Origin: Basidiobolus meristosporus CBS 931.73
Lineage: Eukaryota; Basidiobolomycota; Basidiobolomycetes; Basidiobolales; Basidiobolaceae
NCBI GenBank assembly: GCA_002104905.1
Contig: MCFE01000211.1
Span: 62,001-126,000 of the forward strand
Reading direction: 5' to 3'
DNA length: 64,000 bases
A model generated the notes under the pieces. That model was not told the origin of the DNA and did no database searches. It saw nothing but the letters and a program-made list of their open reading frames with translations. The stretch's first letter is position 1; every line of letters begins with the position of its first letter. Of the stretch, positions 1 through 11,223 are shown in pieces. The position numbers and the translations under genes were made by a program.

Positions 1-3000
1 CGGTCATTTCTGGAGGCATGCTCACCCTAAATTCCGAGTCTGGCGAGGCTAGTAGCGCCAGTGATGTTGCTCTTGCCGCATTATGCGCATCAAAGCTGAA
101 GAAATTCCTGGAGGACCCAGATCAAAACTGTATGTAAGATACCAATGTTGGGGATCACACATAGCCTCTAACCATGATCCTCCGTTTTCCAGTGAAATAT
201 GTTGGACTCCTGGCAATGGGAAAACTCCTGACTATCTATCCCAAAGCTGTCGTGGAGCATCGAGACCTTATCCTCAATTGTGTCGAGGATTCTGATATCA
301 GTATACGCTTGAGAGCATTGGACCTTGTTGTTGGCATGGTAAAGTGGCTCAATACAGAATGACCGAAGCGTATCACGATTCTAACATCCGTTGCTGCAGA
401 CGTCCAAGAAAACACTCATGGATATCGTCAAGAGATTGATGACTCAACTCATGCCTCCTCCTGTTCCAACTGCCGCCTTCCCCACTGCAACTGCTTTCCA
501 GGACCCATCCTACCGACGAATCATTGTCGACCGCATTTTGTCGATCTGTTCTCATAATTCATACTCGAACATCACGAATTTCGGATGGTATATCGCGGTG
601 TTGGTTGATTTGGTGTACATATCTGAAGTCAATGTCGGCTCCCAGCTGAGTGCGCAAATCGTTGATGTCGGAGTTAGAGTGAAGAGTGTTAGGCAATATT
701 GCGTGAAGATGATGGTATGTACATTTGGGGATTCTTATCTCGTTCCACCATATTGACCGGCCAGTTCCACCCGATCTAGTCACGCCTTTTATCCGATATC
801 GCTCTTGTCGAGTCCACAGGCCGACCAGAATCCAATTCTGACATTCTTTACGGCGCAGCCTGGATATGCGGCGAGTATTGCAAGTAGGTGGCATGCAAAC
901 GATCCTAACCATTGGCTAGGCTCTAACTTCTCCGTAGTTATTTGTCTTCAATTCCCAATACGGTCAAGGCACTCTTAAGGCCCGAAGCCTTGAGATTAAC
1001 CCCTACTGTTCAGCAGATCTATCTACATAATGTAGTCAAGATATATGCTTACTGGAGCAGACAAATTGCTGAGGATTGGAGTCATGATTCATGGAAGGAG
1101 TTCCTTGACACCACTAACACCGCAATGGAGCTGGTGCAGCCATTCTGCCACAGCAATGACTTGGAAGTCCAAGAGAGAGTGAGTATTTCCAGATTAAATG
1201 GATGGGGTCACCCGTATTGATAATTGATATTTCCTTAGGCTTATGGTGCTAGAGAGATCTTCAGGATCGTTCACTCTAAAGTCGACACGTTTACTGAGAA
1301 TCCTTCTCCTATTCTTGTAAATCTCTCGGATCTATTTTTCTCGACGGAATTGAACCCTGTTGCCCCTAAGGCTCAGAGGAAGGTGCCCATCCCTGAAGGG
1401 CTTGATATTGATGAATGGATCAACGAGCCGATTCCTGAGAGTGACAGTGAGGAAGAGGTTGATGCATACGGGGACAACAGCTTCCTTGACGATCAGTACC
1501 CCAATTCTGACAGAAAGAAAGGAGAGCCAATCGCTGAAGATCCGGAGGTTCAAAAGAGGGTAAGGCCTTGTACACATCCAGCGAAAGAGTCGTTCTAATC
1601 ATCGTACTTTACTGCAGCGTCGTGCTCAACGCGCAGAAAAGTTGAAGAATGATCCATTCTACATCTCTACCGAAGCGAACTCCATTCCTTCTTCGCCAAT
1701 TTCGGAGATCGATGTTGATTCGATACCTATTGTTGAGCTCACCATTGACGAGAAGCCTAGCTTGAAAAGCGATCGATGTAAGTGTCGTCTCTACCTTTCG
1801 TGTAAGACCATGGAACTGATATGTCTATTAGTCAACAAAAAAGGAAAGAGGAAGTCTAAGAAGAAGGATCGCTCACCGTCCCCAGAGTTGGCCCCTATTG
1901 TTTTCCAACCTGAGGAGATGCCTGAAGATGCTATGGGCTCCGGAAGTGATGACGATTCTAAGCTAGCCAAACCCGTGGCCAAGGCTGGGCTTCTGGATCA
2001 TGATTTCTCGGGACTACTTTCTGTCGATCTGTCGAAGCCACTAGGTGCTGATGAGGTAATTATACGTTAGGTATCAATGGTAGGTTGTCATACCCCGTTA
2101 ACCTCGAGACCTTTTATGCAGAAACCGCCACAATTGGCTGCCTATGCAAGCCCTGATGAATTGAGGCGAATGGAAGAGTCCAAGATGTTGAAGAAAAAGG
2201 GCAAAGGTGTCAAGAAGGTAACGATTAGGATTTTTTACTGCGCCAAGGAATACGGTCATGAATACGTTGATTACTTCAGGAAAAACCCGCCAAAAGCAAA
2301 TCCAAGAAATCCAAAAAGAAGGAGGAGCCGGCTGCCATTGAATCCCAGGATTTGATTAACCTGAGTGTGGAGCCCAAACCCGCCAAGGTACTAGCGCTTT
2401 TATTGATCGCTTAGATGTACGCTTATTAACTCAACTTGACCATCAGAAATCCAAGAAAAAGTCATCCAAAAAGCCCGAGCGAGAGGCGGAAACTGTAAAA
2501 GAAGCTCCGACGGAAGAGCTAATCAACATGTCCAACGACGACAACGCTTCGGAGGTTCTTGCCCAGGACGAAAACGTCACAATAGTAAGTGGACCTTGAG
2601 GGCACCTGTTTGCTTGTTAGATTTTGACTTGCCAAATGTAGAAGCACGCAGTACGCTGTTCCACTGCAGAAAACTCCCAGACAATGTTGGGCACATTTAT
2701 CCCAGCATTGAGTATCGATTTGGATTTGCACCATCAAGGATCAGATCATACTCCCTTGTCAGCTATGGAATTGAGCCTGACCCCATCGGCTAATCTTCGG
2801 TATGAACAATTGAATGAACAAAACATCATTCCAATCAACGAACCACTCTCCCCTGGTGACCGCAAGGTGTTGACCCTAAGGGCATTAGTTCTGGACGAAT
2901 CTTATGCCGATATGAAATTGCAAGGCTCGTTCTTTTATGTCAAACAGGTACTGAATTCAATGGCAAACCAACAACATCACGGCATCCCCGTTAACAAGTT

Positions 3001-3427
3001 TCTTTATTAGCACGAGGATGGAACCATCTCTAGACACTCGGTTGATTTCGACCATAGTATCCCACTCTCAGTACTTATGGCCCCAGTGGAGCCAATCTCA
3101 CCAGAAGCCTTCAGCGCTTGTCTCTCGAATTTCGAGGAGTTCCAGCACACGGCCACCACTAGCTTCGTAGCCAAGAATGCCACCACTGAGGAGGATTTCA
3201 AGAGCGTTCTCAATGCCATCACGCGCATCTGCGGCGTTCATGTTGTCGAACAAATACCAGGCGCCAGCTCCATTTATGGCAAAGCGATCCAAGGGTTCCA
3301 AATTGCAGGACTGATCAAACTGAACGGGCATACAACAGAGGGGATGGAACTGTCACTACAACTGAAAAGCTCCAATGAGCGATTCATCACCGGATTGGTC
3401 CACGCGGTGGAAAGCCAATATCCCTAG
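1..3427 (+). CDS. APL5: AP-3 adaptor complex subunit delta (5' end outside window)
   Basis: Large subunit of the AP-3 coat adaptor, which sorts cargo from Golgi/endosomes to the vacuole. My exons are 3-129, 193-338, 400-714, 780-883, 938-1178, 1239-1559, 1618-1777, 1832-2055, 2122-2217, 2280-2387, 2447-2584, 2642-2947 and 3011-3427. All introns are GT-AG and about 50-65 nt, and the frame stays open for 900 codons to TAG. Adaptin alpha-solenoid landmarks are KYVGLLAMGKLLTIYPKAV, SIRLRALDLVVGM and YGAAWICGEY. A long charged hinge with Lys-rich and Asp/Glu-rich runs (exons 6-11) is typical of delta, and a C-terminal ear-like domain follows. Judging from the family, roughly the first quarter of the protein lies upstream of base 1. 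Splice sites are inferred, so small exon-border errors are possible in the low-complexity hinge. The next gene, TFA1, converges on it. Confidence 0.93.
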
Positions 3428-4200
3428 TCATCTCTCTCTCAACTATATATAATATGCATTAATCTAGAAAAGCCTGTGGTGTACATCAACCAGCAGAAAT
3501 GTCTGCCACCCACATGGATTAGTACGAGTATAGCCTGTAAATAGGTTTGAAGCCTAGAAATCATCCCATTTTATTTGATGAATAAATTCGACTGTTTCGC
3601 TTCCATCGGCACCATCGTCTGTTTCGCCTCCATTGGCTCCACCGACTCCTTGTATCTCAACGCTCGAGTAGATATTGTGTTCAGGATTGCTCTACAAATG
3701 GATCCCATTCATGGATCCCATTCACTCCATCATTGCGACCATATCCACCACATATCCACATATATAGCAGCATTGGGTCCAATGGAATCAAGTCATAGTA
3801 GCAACATTGTATGCTTCCGTGCTTTAATTGTATAGATTTCATGCGGCCACGTCAGATCCAATAATCTCGGTTAGGACAATACTCATTTGGATTCATTTCT
3901 CTGCCTGATACATTGATACACTGCCTGCAAATCAATGAGATTTGGCTTAGAGACCAGCTTGATCCATCACCCCTCGAGATTATAAAGTCTCCACGGATCC
4001 GCCAGCTCCTCCTTCGCCGCACCCCTTCGCACTTTTCTGAGCACATAGACCGGCATATACTTGGCTGCCCCACTTCAGATATACATGTACATATACTTTG
4101 GTCAGCTTGCTCCAAACCACCACGTAGACTCACCTCTTAGCTATTCCAGCCAGCTTGCTTCAAATCAACCATAGTACCACGTAGACTCCCCCTTCCATTC
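3428..4200. other. Intergenic region downstream of AP-3 delta
   Basis: No convincing coding exon is seen. The first about 100 bases should hold the AP-3 delta 3' UTR; they contain AT-rich tracts such as tatatataat near 3446. A stretch around 3560-3790 has short imperfect repeats (ttccatcggc / ctccattggc; two copies of ggatcccattca). Short open frames on both strands lack splice-consistent extension or recognisable motifs. Confidence 0.5.
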
Positions 4201-4506
4201 ATGACTTCCACCGTTAACCCCAAACGAACACTCGACATAGAGATAGGCGAAGGCCACCGTTTCAAATTTAAAAAGTGCTATCATATCAACCCCTCCAATC
4301 CTCTGGTTTCCAGTGCTGCCACAACCCTTACTACCCTGACGATAGAATCAGTCAGCACTACTGGGCAACCGGAGAAAGCCTATGTCAAAATGGAATTAGA
4401 TAGAACAATACCTGATTATGTATTGCGCCGTAGGAACGCTATTGTCCAGGAGAGCCTGGTGCCGTCTTCTCCCGCTGTTGTGGGTGGAGCGAAAGGAAAC
4501 TTCTAG
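4201..4506 (+). CDS. Hypothetical short protein, 101 aa
   Basis: A single-exon frame of 101 codons, ATG to TAG, not recognised. The product begins MTSTVNPKRTLDIEIGEGH, is rich in Ser/Thr/Val and has no signal peptide, membrane segment or known motif that I can see. In favour of a gene: ordinary base composition for this euchromatic block, a pyrimidine-rich leader before the ATG, and no overlap with a better frame. Against: short length, no introns where its neighbours have many, and no known homologue. It sits between the 3' ends of AP-3 delta and TFA1. It could be a species-specific gene, a terminal exon of something larger, or chance. Confidence 0.35.
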   Translation: MTSTVNPKRTLDIEIGEGHRFKFKKCYHINPSNPLVSSAATTLTTLTIESVSTTGQPEKAYVKMELDRTIPDYVLRRRNAIVQESLVPSSPAVVGGAKGNF

Positions 4507-4866
4507 GTTTTGTGTCGAGACACGAGCTACATGTGTTATGAAGATCCGATAGAAACGCTGGGTGCAACTGGGCAATACGCTTTCATCAGTGGATGAGAAG
4601 GCAGAACGATCAGATGGTGGATATCTATGTTGAATCACATATTTAACTTGCAATACTCAGATTAGAATGGTTCATGTTGCATCATGATCATGGCTTATAA
4701 ATAATATAATTGTAGTAAAGTAACATTCTCTGGTCTTTTTCCGATTGTAAATCATGGCTGTGAGCTAAGCCACCGGCATCATTCGCTTAAATTGAGGGGG
4801 GGGATTTATTTACATGAGCGTTATCTAAGGAGTGAATTAGGTCCCTTGGCTTGAAAGCAACCCGCC
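4507..4866. other. Intergenic region between the short ORF and the TFA1 3' end
   Basis: Low-complexity AT-rich DNA (taaataatataattgtag near 4696) that probably carries the TFA1 3' UTR and polyadenylation signals on the minus strand. No coding exon can be supported. The minus-strand frame reaching 4787 is the TFA1 coding frame read through an intron, not a separate gene. Confidence 0.5.
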
Positions 4867-6366
4867 TTAACTGATCATAAGTTTCTGCAGATGCGCGTAG
4901 TATTCGGCGTAGTCTAGATATTTGGATGGTTAATACATGTTGCTGCTTGATGGGGCGATATTGAACGCAGGGCCTACAATCCTCTCTTTCCAGAATCTCT
5001 TCTGGATCATACTGCTCTGTTTGCTCAGTAAATTCTAAACTGGTGTCTATGGCCGGGTTGACTGCCTGTGGTTTGGCGATCATCCCTGTGATGGTGCTCT
5101 TCAAATACCAGGCTGGTAAGGCATTTTGCTGCCTAAACATTCAACAAATACTTGAGTCCTGTGAATATGGGAACCGCCAGATGTTGGAATGGTACCGTTT
5201 CTTTTCAAGCTCCAGCTCACGTGCCCTAGAACTATCCTTCTTGTCATCTTCGAATATAATTCGCACCTCTCCTGCAGCCATTCCCGTATCTTGTGCGTAG
5301 CTGAGCTCCCGGTCGAATGCAGACGATCCTGTTCACAGAAGGGTTGATTAACATCCACGTCCTGTTGGCTGATATGTGAAAGTCTAGCTTACGTGCGCCG
5401 GAATCCCCATTTTTAGCGTTTGCATCTTTTGAATCGTCACCAAGGCCTTCCAGGGAGAAGCTAAAACCAGACAGATGCATTGAGTAGAAATTCAACGGGA
5501 ACATTCGTCTTACAAACAACTTACGCTGGCATCACAAGATCATCCGTTAGTTTGAGAAGTTCAATGATTGGCTTCGACTGCTCCATCAACCTGAGTGATA
5601 TCAACCCCATTAGAACCATTGGACCCCTATGTTTCTTCAGGACATGGATCTTACTTCGAATGGAACTCCTCCGAGGATTTCACATTGTCCGCGTTGTCAT
5701 TTTCCTTTAGCTCACTGCTACAGATCTCACAATGAAAAAGAAAAGTCGTCATGTCCATGAGCGATTGGACCTCCAGGGCACTGTAGGTTTTTCCGCACAT
5801 AGGACATACGTATCCCTTATTGTCGAGTTCCTAGCAGGGTGACGAAAGGGTGAACAAGGCACCAGGACCAGAAGCGCGAGTAAACCTCCCACTTACACTG
5901 CGCATCTTGGTTCGGACCAACTCACGCATTTTGTACATCTTCCACTTCACCACGTCCACAAATTGTTTGTAATCGATATAATAATACGTCTTGTCCACCG
6001 CGCGTTGCTCGGGTCTGCGGGACTCCTTCTTCGTCATGCTAGCAAAGAAACCAACAGCGCTCGTTAAGAAGGTGTGGGGGAGACAAGGGTTGACTTGGTT
6101 GGTGTGCACTCACACTTTGATGAGACGATCTTCCTTTAGTTTACCGCACACTTTATGGACCTCTCTGATAGGTAACTTTAAATACATGGCCAATTCGTCA
6201 TCTTTGACTCTAAACGTGCAAAAGTGTAAAATGGTGCAGCGCACTAGGACAGTACCGCATTCCCTACTTACGTTTCGCTTTTACTCAGAGCATCTAGTAC
6301 AGCCATGTACTTTGGCTCGTAAAAGGCTCGGCCTACTCTAGCCACCAGATTTCTAAGGATCTCCAT
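4867..6366 (-). CDS. TFA1: Transcription initiation factor TFIIE, alpha subunit
   Basis: TFIIE alpha joins the RNA polymerase II pre-initiation complex and recruits and stimulates TFIIH. Exons on the minus strand: 6366-6272, 6209-6114, 6038-5897, 5830-5655, 5590-5525, 5460-5393, 5328-5196, 5132-4978 and 4913-4867. The frame closes with TAA and gives 325 aa. The N-terminal winged-helix region starts MEILRNLVARVGRAFYEPKY and continues through DDELAMYLKLPIREVHKVCG and KTYYYIDYKQFVDVVKWKMY. A zinc ribbon follows with Cys pairs at about residues 120/123 and 145/148 (CPMC...CEIC). Late landmarks are NALPAWYLKSTITG and an acidic stretch ending YYAEYYAHLQKLMIS. Exon 5 has two in-frame acceptors 36 nt apart (5626 or 5590), giving 337 or 325 aa. 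It is divergent from TIM22 across about 300 bp. Confidence 0.92.
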
Positions 6367-6669
6367 TGAACCAACACCAAGGGAGAAAGGAGGGATAAAG
6401 AAAAGAAATCAACCACCCAGCACGAGTAAACCCACCAAAATAAACTCGATCAAATCAAAAAAACCGCCTATGCATCATCCAGTCACACTCCCGACCAAGC
6501 CCAGTGGGTCAAGGGGAATCTGGACAACACACCTCGAATCTGGTTTAAATCTAAACAACTTTCGGTGATTTCCCAAGGTCAGAGGAGGTCGAAAATTTTT
6601 GGGAAAAAAGAACCGGTATATCCCATCAAGTGTGCCCTCTACCACGCTATACTCCACTCGTATTCTACC
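6367..6669. promoter_or_regulatory. Bidirectional promoter region between TFA1 and TIM22
   Basis: About 300 bp separate the divergent start codons of TFA1 (6366, minus) and TIM22 (6670, plus). The TFA1-proximal part is purine-rich on the plus strand (gggagaaaggagggataaag near 6380), that is, a pyrimidine-rich leader for TFA1. No clear TATA box is seen for either gene. An in-frame ATG at 6565 would lengthen TIM22 by 35 residues, but that extension does not resemble a Tim22 N-terminus. Confidence 0.5.
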
Positions 6670-7242
6670 ATGAACGGGCCCTTCAATAGAGAACCCACAC
6701 CCAAGGAAGTGGAGCTCATCCACTCCGTCATGGAGTCTTGCCCCTTTAAGTTCGTCAGTAGTGGTGCGATAGGTTTCGCTCTGGGTGGAGTGTTTGGTAT
6801 CTTTATGTCCAGCATGGATTTCACACCCCCCGAAGCGATCGAGCAACCCACACGAGTCCAGCTCAGAAACATGTTGCGAGATATGGGGAAGAAAAGTTAC
6901 AGCACAGCCAAGAACTTCGCAGTAGTGGGTGCCATATACTCGGGAACCGAATGCATTATCGAAGGGGTATGTATCCCGAGCTCTCGCCCCCTCTGCCCCT
7001 TCTCCTAGACTAAACGGTTCTCTTGTCTTAGTATCGCGCCAAGAACGACCTGTGGAATAGTGTGTCGGCCGGTTGTATTACCGGAGGAATCTTGGCTGCA
7101 CCAAGTAAGTTCCTCCTCCTCTGCCCTCAGACACAAGCGACTAACGATTGGTTCTTTAGCTGGCCCTAGAGGAGTGGTGTTTGGATGCGGTGGGTTTGCC
7201 GCATTCTCAGCCGCGATCGATTACTTCCTTAGAGATCATTGA
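6670..7242 (+). CDS. TIM22: Mitochondrial inner membrane translocase subunit Tim22
   Basis: Tim22 forms the channel of the TIM22 complex, which inserts multispanning carrier proteins into the mitochondrial inner membrane. Exons 6670-6966, 7032-7104 and 7160-7242 give 150 aa. The family core is clear: a conserved PxPKEVELIHSVMESCPFK-like entry, then a first glycine-rich membrane segment (SSGAIGFALGGVFGIFMSSM), then YSTAKNFAVVGAIYSGTECI, AKNDLWNSVSAGCITGGILA and a last segment GPRGVVFGCGGFAAFSAAID. That matches the Tim17/22/23 fold of about four membrane spans with GxxxG motifs. I chose the ATG at 6670 because it directly precedes the conserved part; 6565 is an alternative. The first two introns are GT-AG and about 55-65 nt. 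It converges with CKA1. Confidence 0.92.
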
Positions 7243-7545
7243 AGTCATTCATAATCTTGTAAATTCTCAATAAATCATTGCATATCCTGTACCCAGCCAA
7301 CCCGCACGAAACTAGCCTGATCTGTGTGAGGGAAAGATCCGTTTCGAAGACTACCCAGACTTTATATGAAAATCCCCTTGAAATTACAAATAAACCATTA
7401 AACATATACTTTCGCGTGATTAAGAAATCTCCCTGAACATAAGCCAAAGATGCTGGAGACAAGTCAACTGCATAACTATTCTAAGCCTGGGTCTGAGAGA
7501 GGCCTTCCTTCTCTTTGACTGGGTCTACGTGAGGCAAGGGAAAGG
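7243..7545. other. Intergenic region between convergent TIM22 and CKA1
   Basis: About 300 bp between two stop codons, expected to hold both 3' UTRs. AATAAA-like sequence (caataaatcattg near 7269) lies about 25 bp after the TIM22 stop and is a plausible polyadenylation signal. No coding exon is seen. Confidence 0.5.
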
Positions 7546-8863
7546 TTAGTCGATGAACTGCGAGCAGGGTTGGTCTGAAATGGCTTTACCGAAGTAAGGG
7601 TGGTCCATGGCCTCCTTGGGGGTCAACCGCTCTTGGTGGTCGTAGCGCAGCAGCTTGTCCAGGAAATCCAGGGCGGCGGGAGAGACGTATTTCTGATTCT
7701 CGGTTGTGATGAATTTGTTCCAGGGCTTACGGGCGTATCTACCAAGGATGGAGTTGTACTGGTTGTCCAAACGGATCTCGTATTTGTCGAGATAGGCGAA
7801 CAATTCGTCGGTGCCAAGGACCTTGGCGATCTTCACCAACTGATCGTAGTTGTCCTGGCCGTGGAAGAATGGATCCTTGCGGAAGATCATGCCAGCAAAC
7901 ATGCATCCTAAGCTCCACATGTCCAGTGAGTAATCGTATTCCTGAAGATCGACAAGAAGCTCGGGGCCTTTGAAGTATCTGGAGGCGACTCGGACGTTGT
8001 ATTCGGTGCCAGGGTGATAGAATTCAGCGAGTCCCCAGTCGATGAGGCGAAGCTACAGGGAGAGTATCATGAATGATCCACCCTTGGGCAAGACAACCTT
8101 TCGAGAACTTACCTGACGCTTCTCGTGATCAATCATGACATTGTGTGGCTTGACGTCCCGATGCATAATTCCCTTAGAGTGACAGAAATCCAATGCCTGG
8201 ATGCGGGTGCTAGGTAAGTCTCAAAGCTCGCCCCATACAGTGGCCATTGAACATTACCTTGAGCAGCTCAAATATATAGTACCGGACGTCATAATCGGTA
8301 AACTTAGGATACAAAATCTTGAAGTCGATGTTGTTGATGTGCTCAAAGATGAGGGAGGGGGTTTTGCTCTAACATATCCGAAGGAAGGGTGTCACCAGGG
8401 GGTGCAAAAACGACAAGCGCCAGATGGTCTTACCTGAGGGTCTCTGACAACATCGTACAGAGTCACGACGTTGATTCCACCAGCCAGGTTTTGCAAGATC
8501 TTGATTTCACGCTTGATCTTCTTCTTGCGTACAGGCTTCAGCACTTTGATGACCACTTTGCGGTCTTTCGCTATGTCGACCCCCTCGAAGACCTCGGAAT
8601 ATTTTCCACGGCCTACTTTACGTACGATCTCATAGTTTTCTTGGCTCCTAAACAACAGATGGGGGTGAGAATCTTTCTGAAGGCTGGCGGGAAGCAAACT
8701 TCGCCACCACCGGCTGCTTCACGTAGGCCCTTCCCAGCCAACCGCAGGTAAGGTGGAAGACAACTTACCCCCAGGAAACCTGCAGGTTATCGTAGTCCCA
8801 GTACTCTCTGGGGAGGGTTTGGTTCACGTTGGCGTAGGTTCTGGCGATACTACGAGACGACAT
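7546..8863 (-). CDS. CKA1: Casein kinase II catalytic subunit alpha
   Basis: Constitutively active Ser/Thr kinase (CMGC group) that phosphorylates acidic sites and acts in nucleus and cytoplasm, usually with regulatory beta subunits. Minus-strand exons 8863-8769, 8647-8434, 8368-8258, 8196-8113 and 8052-7546 total 1,011 nt, or 336 aa, the normal core length for this family. Motifs: N-terminal [19 protein letters not shown]; glycine loop [14 protein letters not shown] lysine K66 in VVIKVLKPV; basic run [10 protein letters not shown]; catalytic loop HRDVKPHN (D154); CK2-specific metal site DWG (D173); then [16 protein letters not shown] and [19 protein letters not shown]. It lacks the extended Gln/Pro tail of vertebrate alpha. 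It is the last host gene before the repeat island. Confidence 0.97.
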
Positions 8864-9380
8864 GGCGGTTAGGCGAGGTACGGAGCTTAACAAAGCAACG
8901 AGTTTCTAGGTAAACAAACACTCACGAGAAACTTTTGGGCTCATTTGGGTATTTTTTTCGTGGAGATTTGATTTGGTTTGCATCTCGTCCAATTCCCAAC
9001 AAATCGCTTTTTCCCGATGCCAGCTTGAGCCATTATTTGGGTGTGTGTTGGCAAATGAGGGTCGCCCCTGGGGCGGGATTGGCTGCCAAGGGATGTGGAT
9101 TTGGGATGGATCTCTCTTGGTGCCTGAGATGGCCCTCTCCGTCATGTGCCAGCGTTTGCTGATGGGTCGAGTCTATATGAGGAGCAAGCGGGATTAATTT
9201 ACTGCATATATTCTGCGCTTATTATACCGGTGGCCTTGGTTGATGTGATGTACGTTTTGATTGAGGCTTCTGGAGAGATGCGGAGGTTTTTAATTGACGT
9301 GAGATCTTCCTGAACATATTCCACATGTATATTTTACCAAGTATAAAAGAGAATGCACCGCTTTTCTATTCAAGTCAAAA
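8864..9380. promoter_or_regulatory. CKA1 upstream region and border of the repeat island
   Basis: Upstream sequence of CKA1 (transcribed leftward). CpG-containing, gene-like composition continues to roughly 9,300; from about 9,380 the sequence turns AT-rich with very few CpG and matches copia remnants. No TATA box or other site can be assigned with confidence. Small open frames here on both strands look like chance. Confidence 0.45.
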
Positions 9381-9830
9381 GTGCCTAATCAACTTGTTAC
9401 AATGCTCCTGCTCAACCAAATATTCACATGAACTAAATCTACTTGCAATCAAAGATATACAAACTTGCCTCTAACCAATAGCTTTGTAAATATGTCTGCA
9501 ATCAATTGGCCAGTAAGCCAAGATAGGTAACCTATCTTTTATAGCTTCTCTGAAGAAACCATGGTGAATATCCAGAATCTTGGCTATAGCATGCAGGTTG
9601 GATTTCTACCAAATTGGATGTTTCCTTGCCTATTTTGAGATTCAGTGGTGAAGGATTTTTGATATACCCCCAAGATCATTAAGAAGTCTCCCTACCTCAG
9701 TGCTTGCTTTGTGGCCTTGCAGGTATCCATATACTTGGCTTTTGCAGTGGAAAGTGCCACATTCAGGCTGTTTTCTTGAATATCTAAGCAGATCCTCTAC
9801 GGGACCTTTCTAATCTTAATGCATGAGTTG
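9381..9830 (-). mobile_element. Copia-1 remnant: decayed RNase H and 3' end
   Basis: The stretch near 9,460-9,520 matches the 3' coding end of copia A at 11,275-11,335 (shared cttgtctct-agctaatgg and gtaaatatgtctgcaatca words) in the same minus orientation. It is heavily mutated and has no open frame. This is an old copy, the first repeat next to CKA1. Confidence 0.6.
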
Positions 9831-10040
9831 TTAGTTTTGCAATTATATCCCAGGTATTCACTCAAGCTAGTCACTTGGACTGTAGTCTACAAATCTTAGA
9901 GAACCCTGCCAAAAGTTCTTGTTGGCGATTTACTTCAGGTCAATCCCAAGAAGGAGCATGGTCAGAATTCTCCAAGATTTGTAGGTAATAATATAAGTGA
10001 CTAAGTTAGGGCAAAATTATAGGTGTAACTAAAAGCTTTT
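9831..10040 (-). repeat. Partial, diverged Copia-1 LTR
   Basis: Words from the copia A LTR appear in order: caggtattc, acttcaggtcaatcccaagaagg, tctccaagatttg, aagtgactaagttag, and a closing ttacagcagtcccactcaac that mimics the LTR end plus polypurine tract. The first half of the LTR is missing or unrecognisable. Confidence 0.55.
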
Positions 10041-10459
10041 ACAGCAGTCCCACTCAACTAAACTAGTCATATTAGCTAGTCCATAACTGATGATGTAAGG
10101 TATCAAATTTGTCTCTAGCTAATGGTATTGTAAATATGTCTGCAAACATTTCATACTGTAGGACAGTAATATAAGGTAACTAAATTATTTGCTATAGCTT
10201 TCACTATGAAAAAATGTTTAACATATATGTGCTCAGTCCTAGCATGACAAGTTGGATTATTACCTAATTCTATACATCCTTGATATTTTAGAACTATTGA
10301 AGTAGGGACTTTTAGACATAGTAAATAATTCTTTAAAAAGTACTCTTAGACACATTGCTTCCTTTGAAGCCAACAGGCTGCCACATACTCTGTCTCTGTG
10401 GTGCCAAGTGCAACAGTTGCTTGCTCTCTTGGATTATATGAAATTGCTCCTTTGCAGTA
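10041..10459 (-). mobile_element. Copia-1 remnant split by transposon T1 (left part)
   Basis: Decayed RNase H coding end of a Copia-1 element on the minus strand, parallel to 11,240-11,640 of copia A. It breaks exactly where T1 starts (tttgcagta|CCCTATGA). The homologous copia sequence resumes after the other end of T1 at 24673 (actgaagaaaggtg...), matching copia A at about 11,634-11,830. The two halves together show that T1 jumped into this older copia. Confidence 0.65.
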
Positions 10460-10739
10460 CCCTATGAAAAATAATCTGGTTCCACATGGTGGATCCAATC
10501 CAAATCAGCCAGTCAGGATCCTGTCTGGAGACCACCATAATACCAGCAGCTTGGAGTTAGTGACCCACTTGACAATCTTATGACAGGCTCACAATGGCAT
10601 TTTGCTAATTCTACTGCCAAATAAAGTTATAATACTTGATGGGGTTTGATTGGTGATGTGACAATAATTGCATGGCAATGTTACAGTCTTAATGTGCTCT
10701 ACAATTATTTTAAATGGATCTAACTAGGCAGTACATCCA

Positions 10740-10874
10740 ATTGCCTTATATGGCAAAAAACTTGATGGTATTTTGACTACAGCTAGTTCTGTATAATGAT
10801 TCTGTACCAATTTACCAAGTAGTATTTCCTTTTTCTACCTCCCTTGTGCAATTCATATATTCCACTGTAGAATC
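10740..10874 (-). pseudogene. T1 Tnp2-like transposase, last segment before T1 terminus
   Basis: Minus-strand sequence with a Lys/Arg-rich tail (HKGGRKRKYYLVNWYR) continuing the transposase frame from beyond copia A. The same segment stands uninterrupted next to its upstream neighbour in T2 (about 26,400-26,530) and T3 (about 37,080-37,200). The next about 280 bases to 10460 appear to be the noncoding subterminal region of T1. Confidence 0.5.
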
Positions 10875-11223
10875 TGTTGTAAGAGTCTTGGAGATATTGG
10901 AAGTGATTGGGAGGACAAGTAGATTATGTGGTTTTCACTTAATGATTTATTGAATGTAAAAGTAGTATTTATACTTTTACCTGGTCTTGCCATTACAAAC
11001 ATGTAGAATAGGTTAAGGAAGGTCCCAAGAACATGTGTGCAAGGTTTGGGGCTGTTTGGACAACTTTGAGAACTTTCATGTTCTGGGTACCAGGTATTTT
11101 GGTGAAAATACTCTAAGTAAATCCCAACAAGGAATTTGGTCAGTATTCTCTAGGATTTGAATGTGATGATCTAAGTGACTAAGTTACGTGAATATTTAGG
11201 TGGAATTACAAATTTTTACAACA
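10875..11223 (-). repeat. Copia A 3' LTR
   Basis: 349 bp, begins TGTTGTAAGAGTC and ends TTACAACA on the plus strand. It is the 3' LTR because the element is read on the minus strand and the polypurine tract abuts it at 11224. Confidence 0.92.

Noticed and set aside
4787-5140. A 117-codon minus-strand frame taken as an independent gene
   Set aside because: Its first part (NALPAWYLKSTITG onward) is TFA1 exon 8; the rest is that frame read through the last TFA1 intron. Splicing at 4977/4914 gives the conserved TFIIE alpha C-terminus.
7600-7911. 103-codon plus-strand frame
   Set aside because: Antisense shadow of the CKA1 last exon, where the kinase sequence is unmistakable.
9831-10040. A second solo LTR with target duplication
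   Set aside because: Only about the second half of the LTR is recognisable and it joins copia internal sequence on both sides, so it is a decayed tandem or truncated element, not a clean solo LTR.
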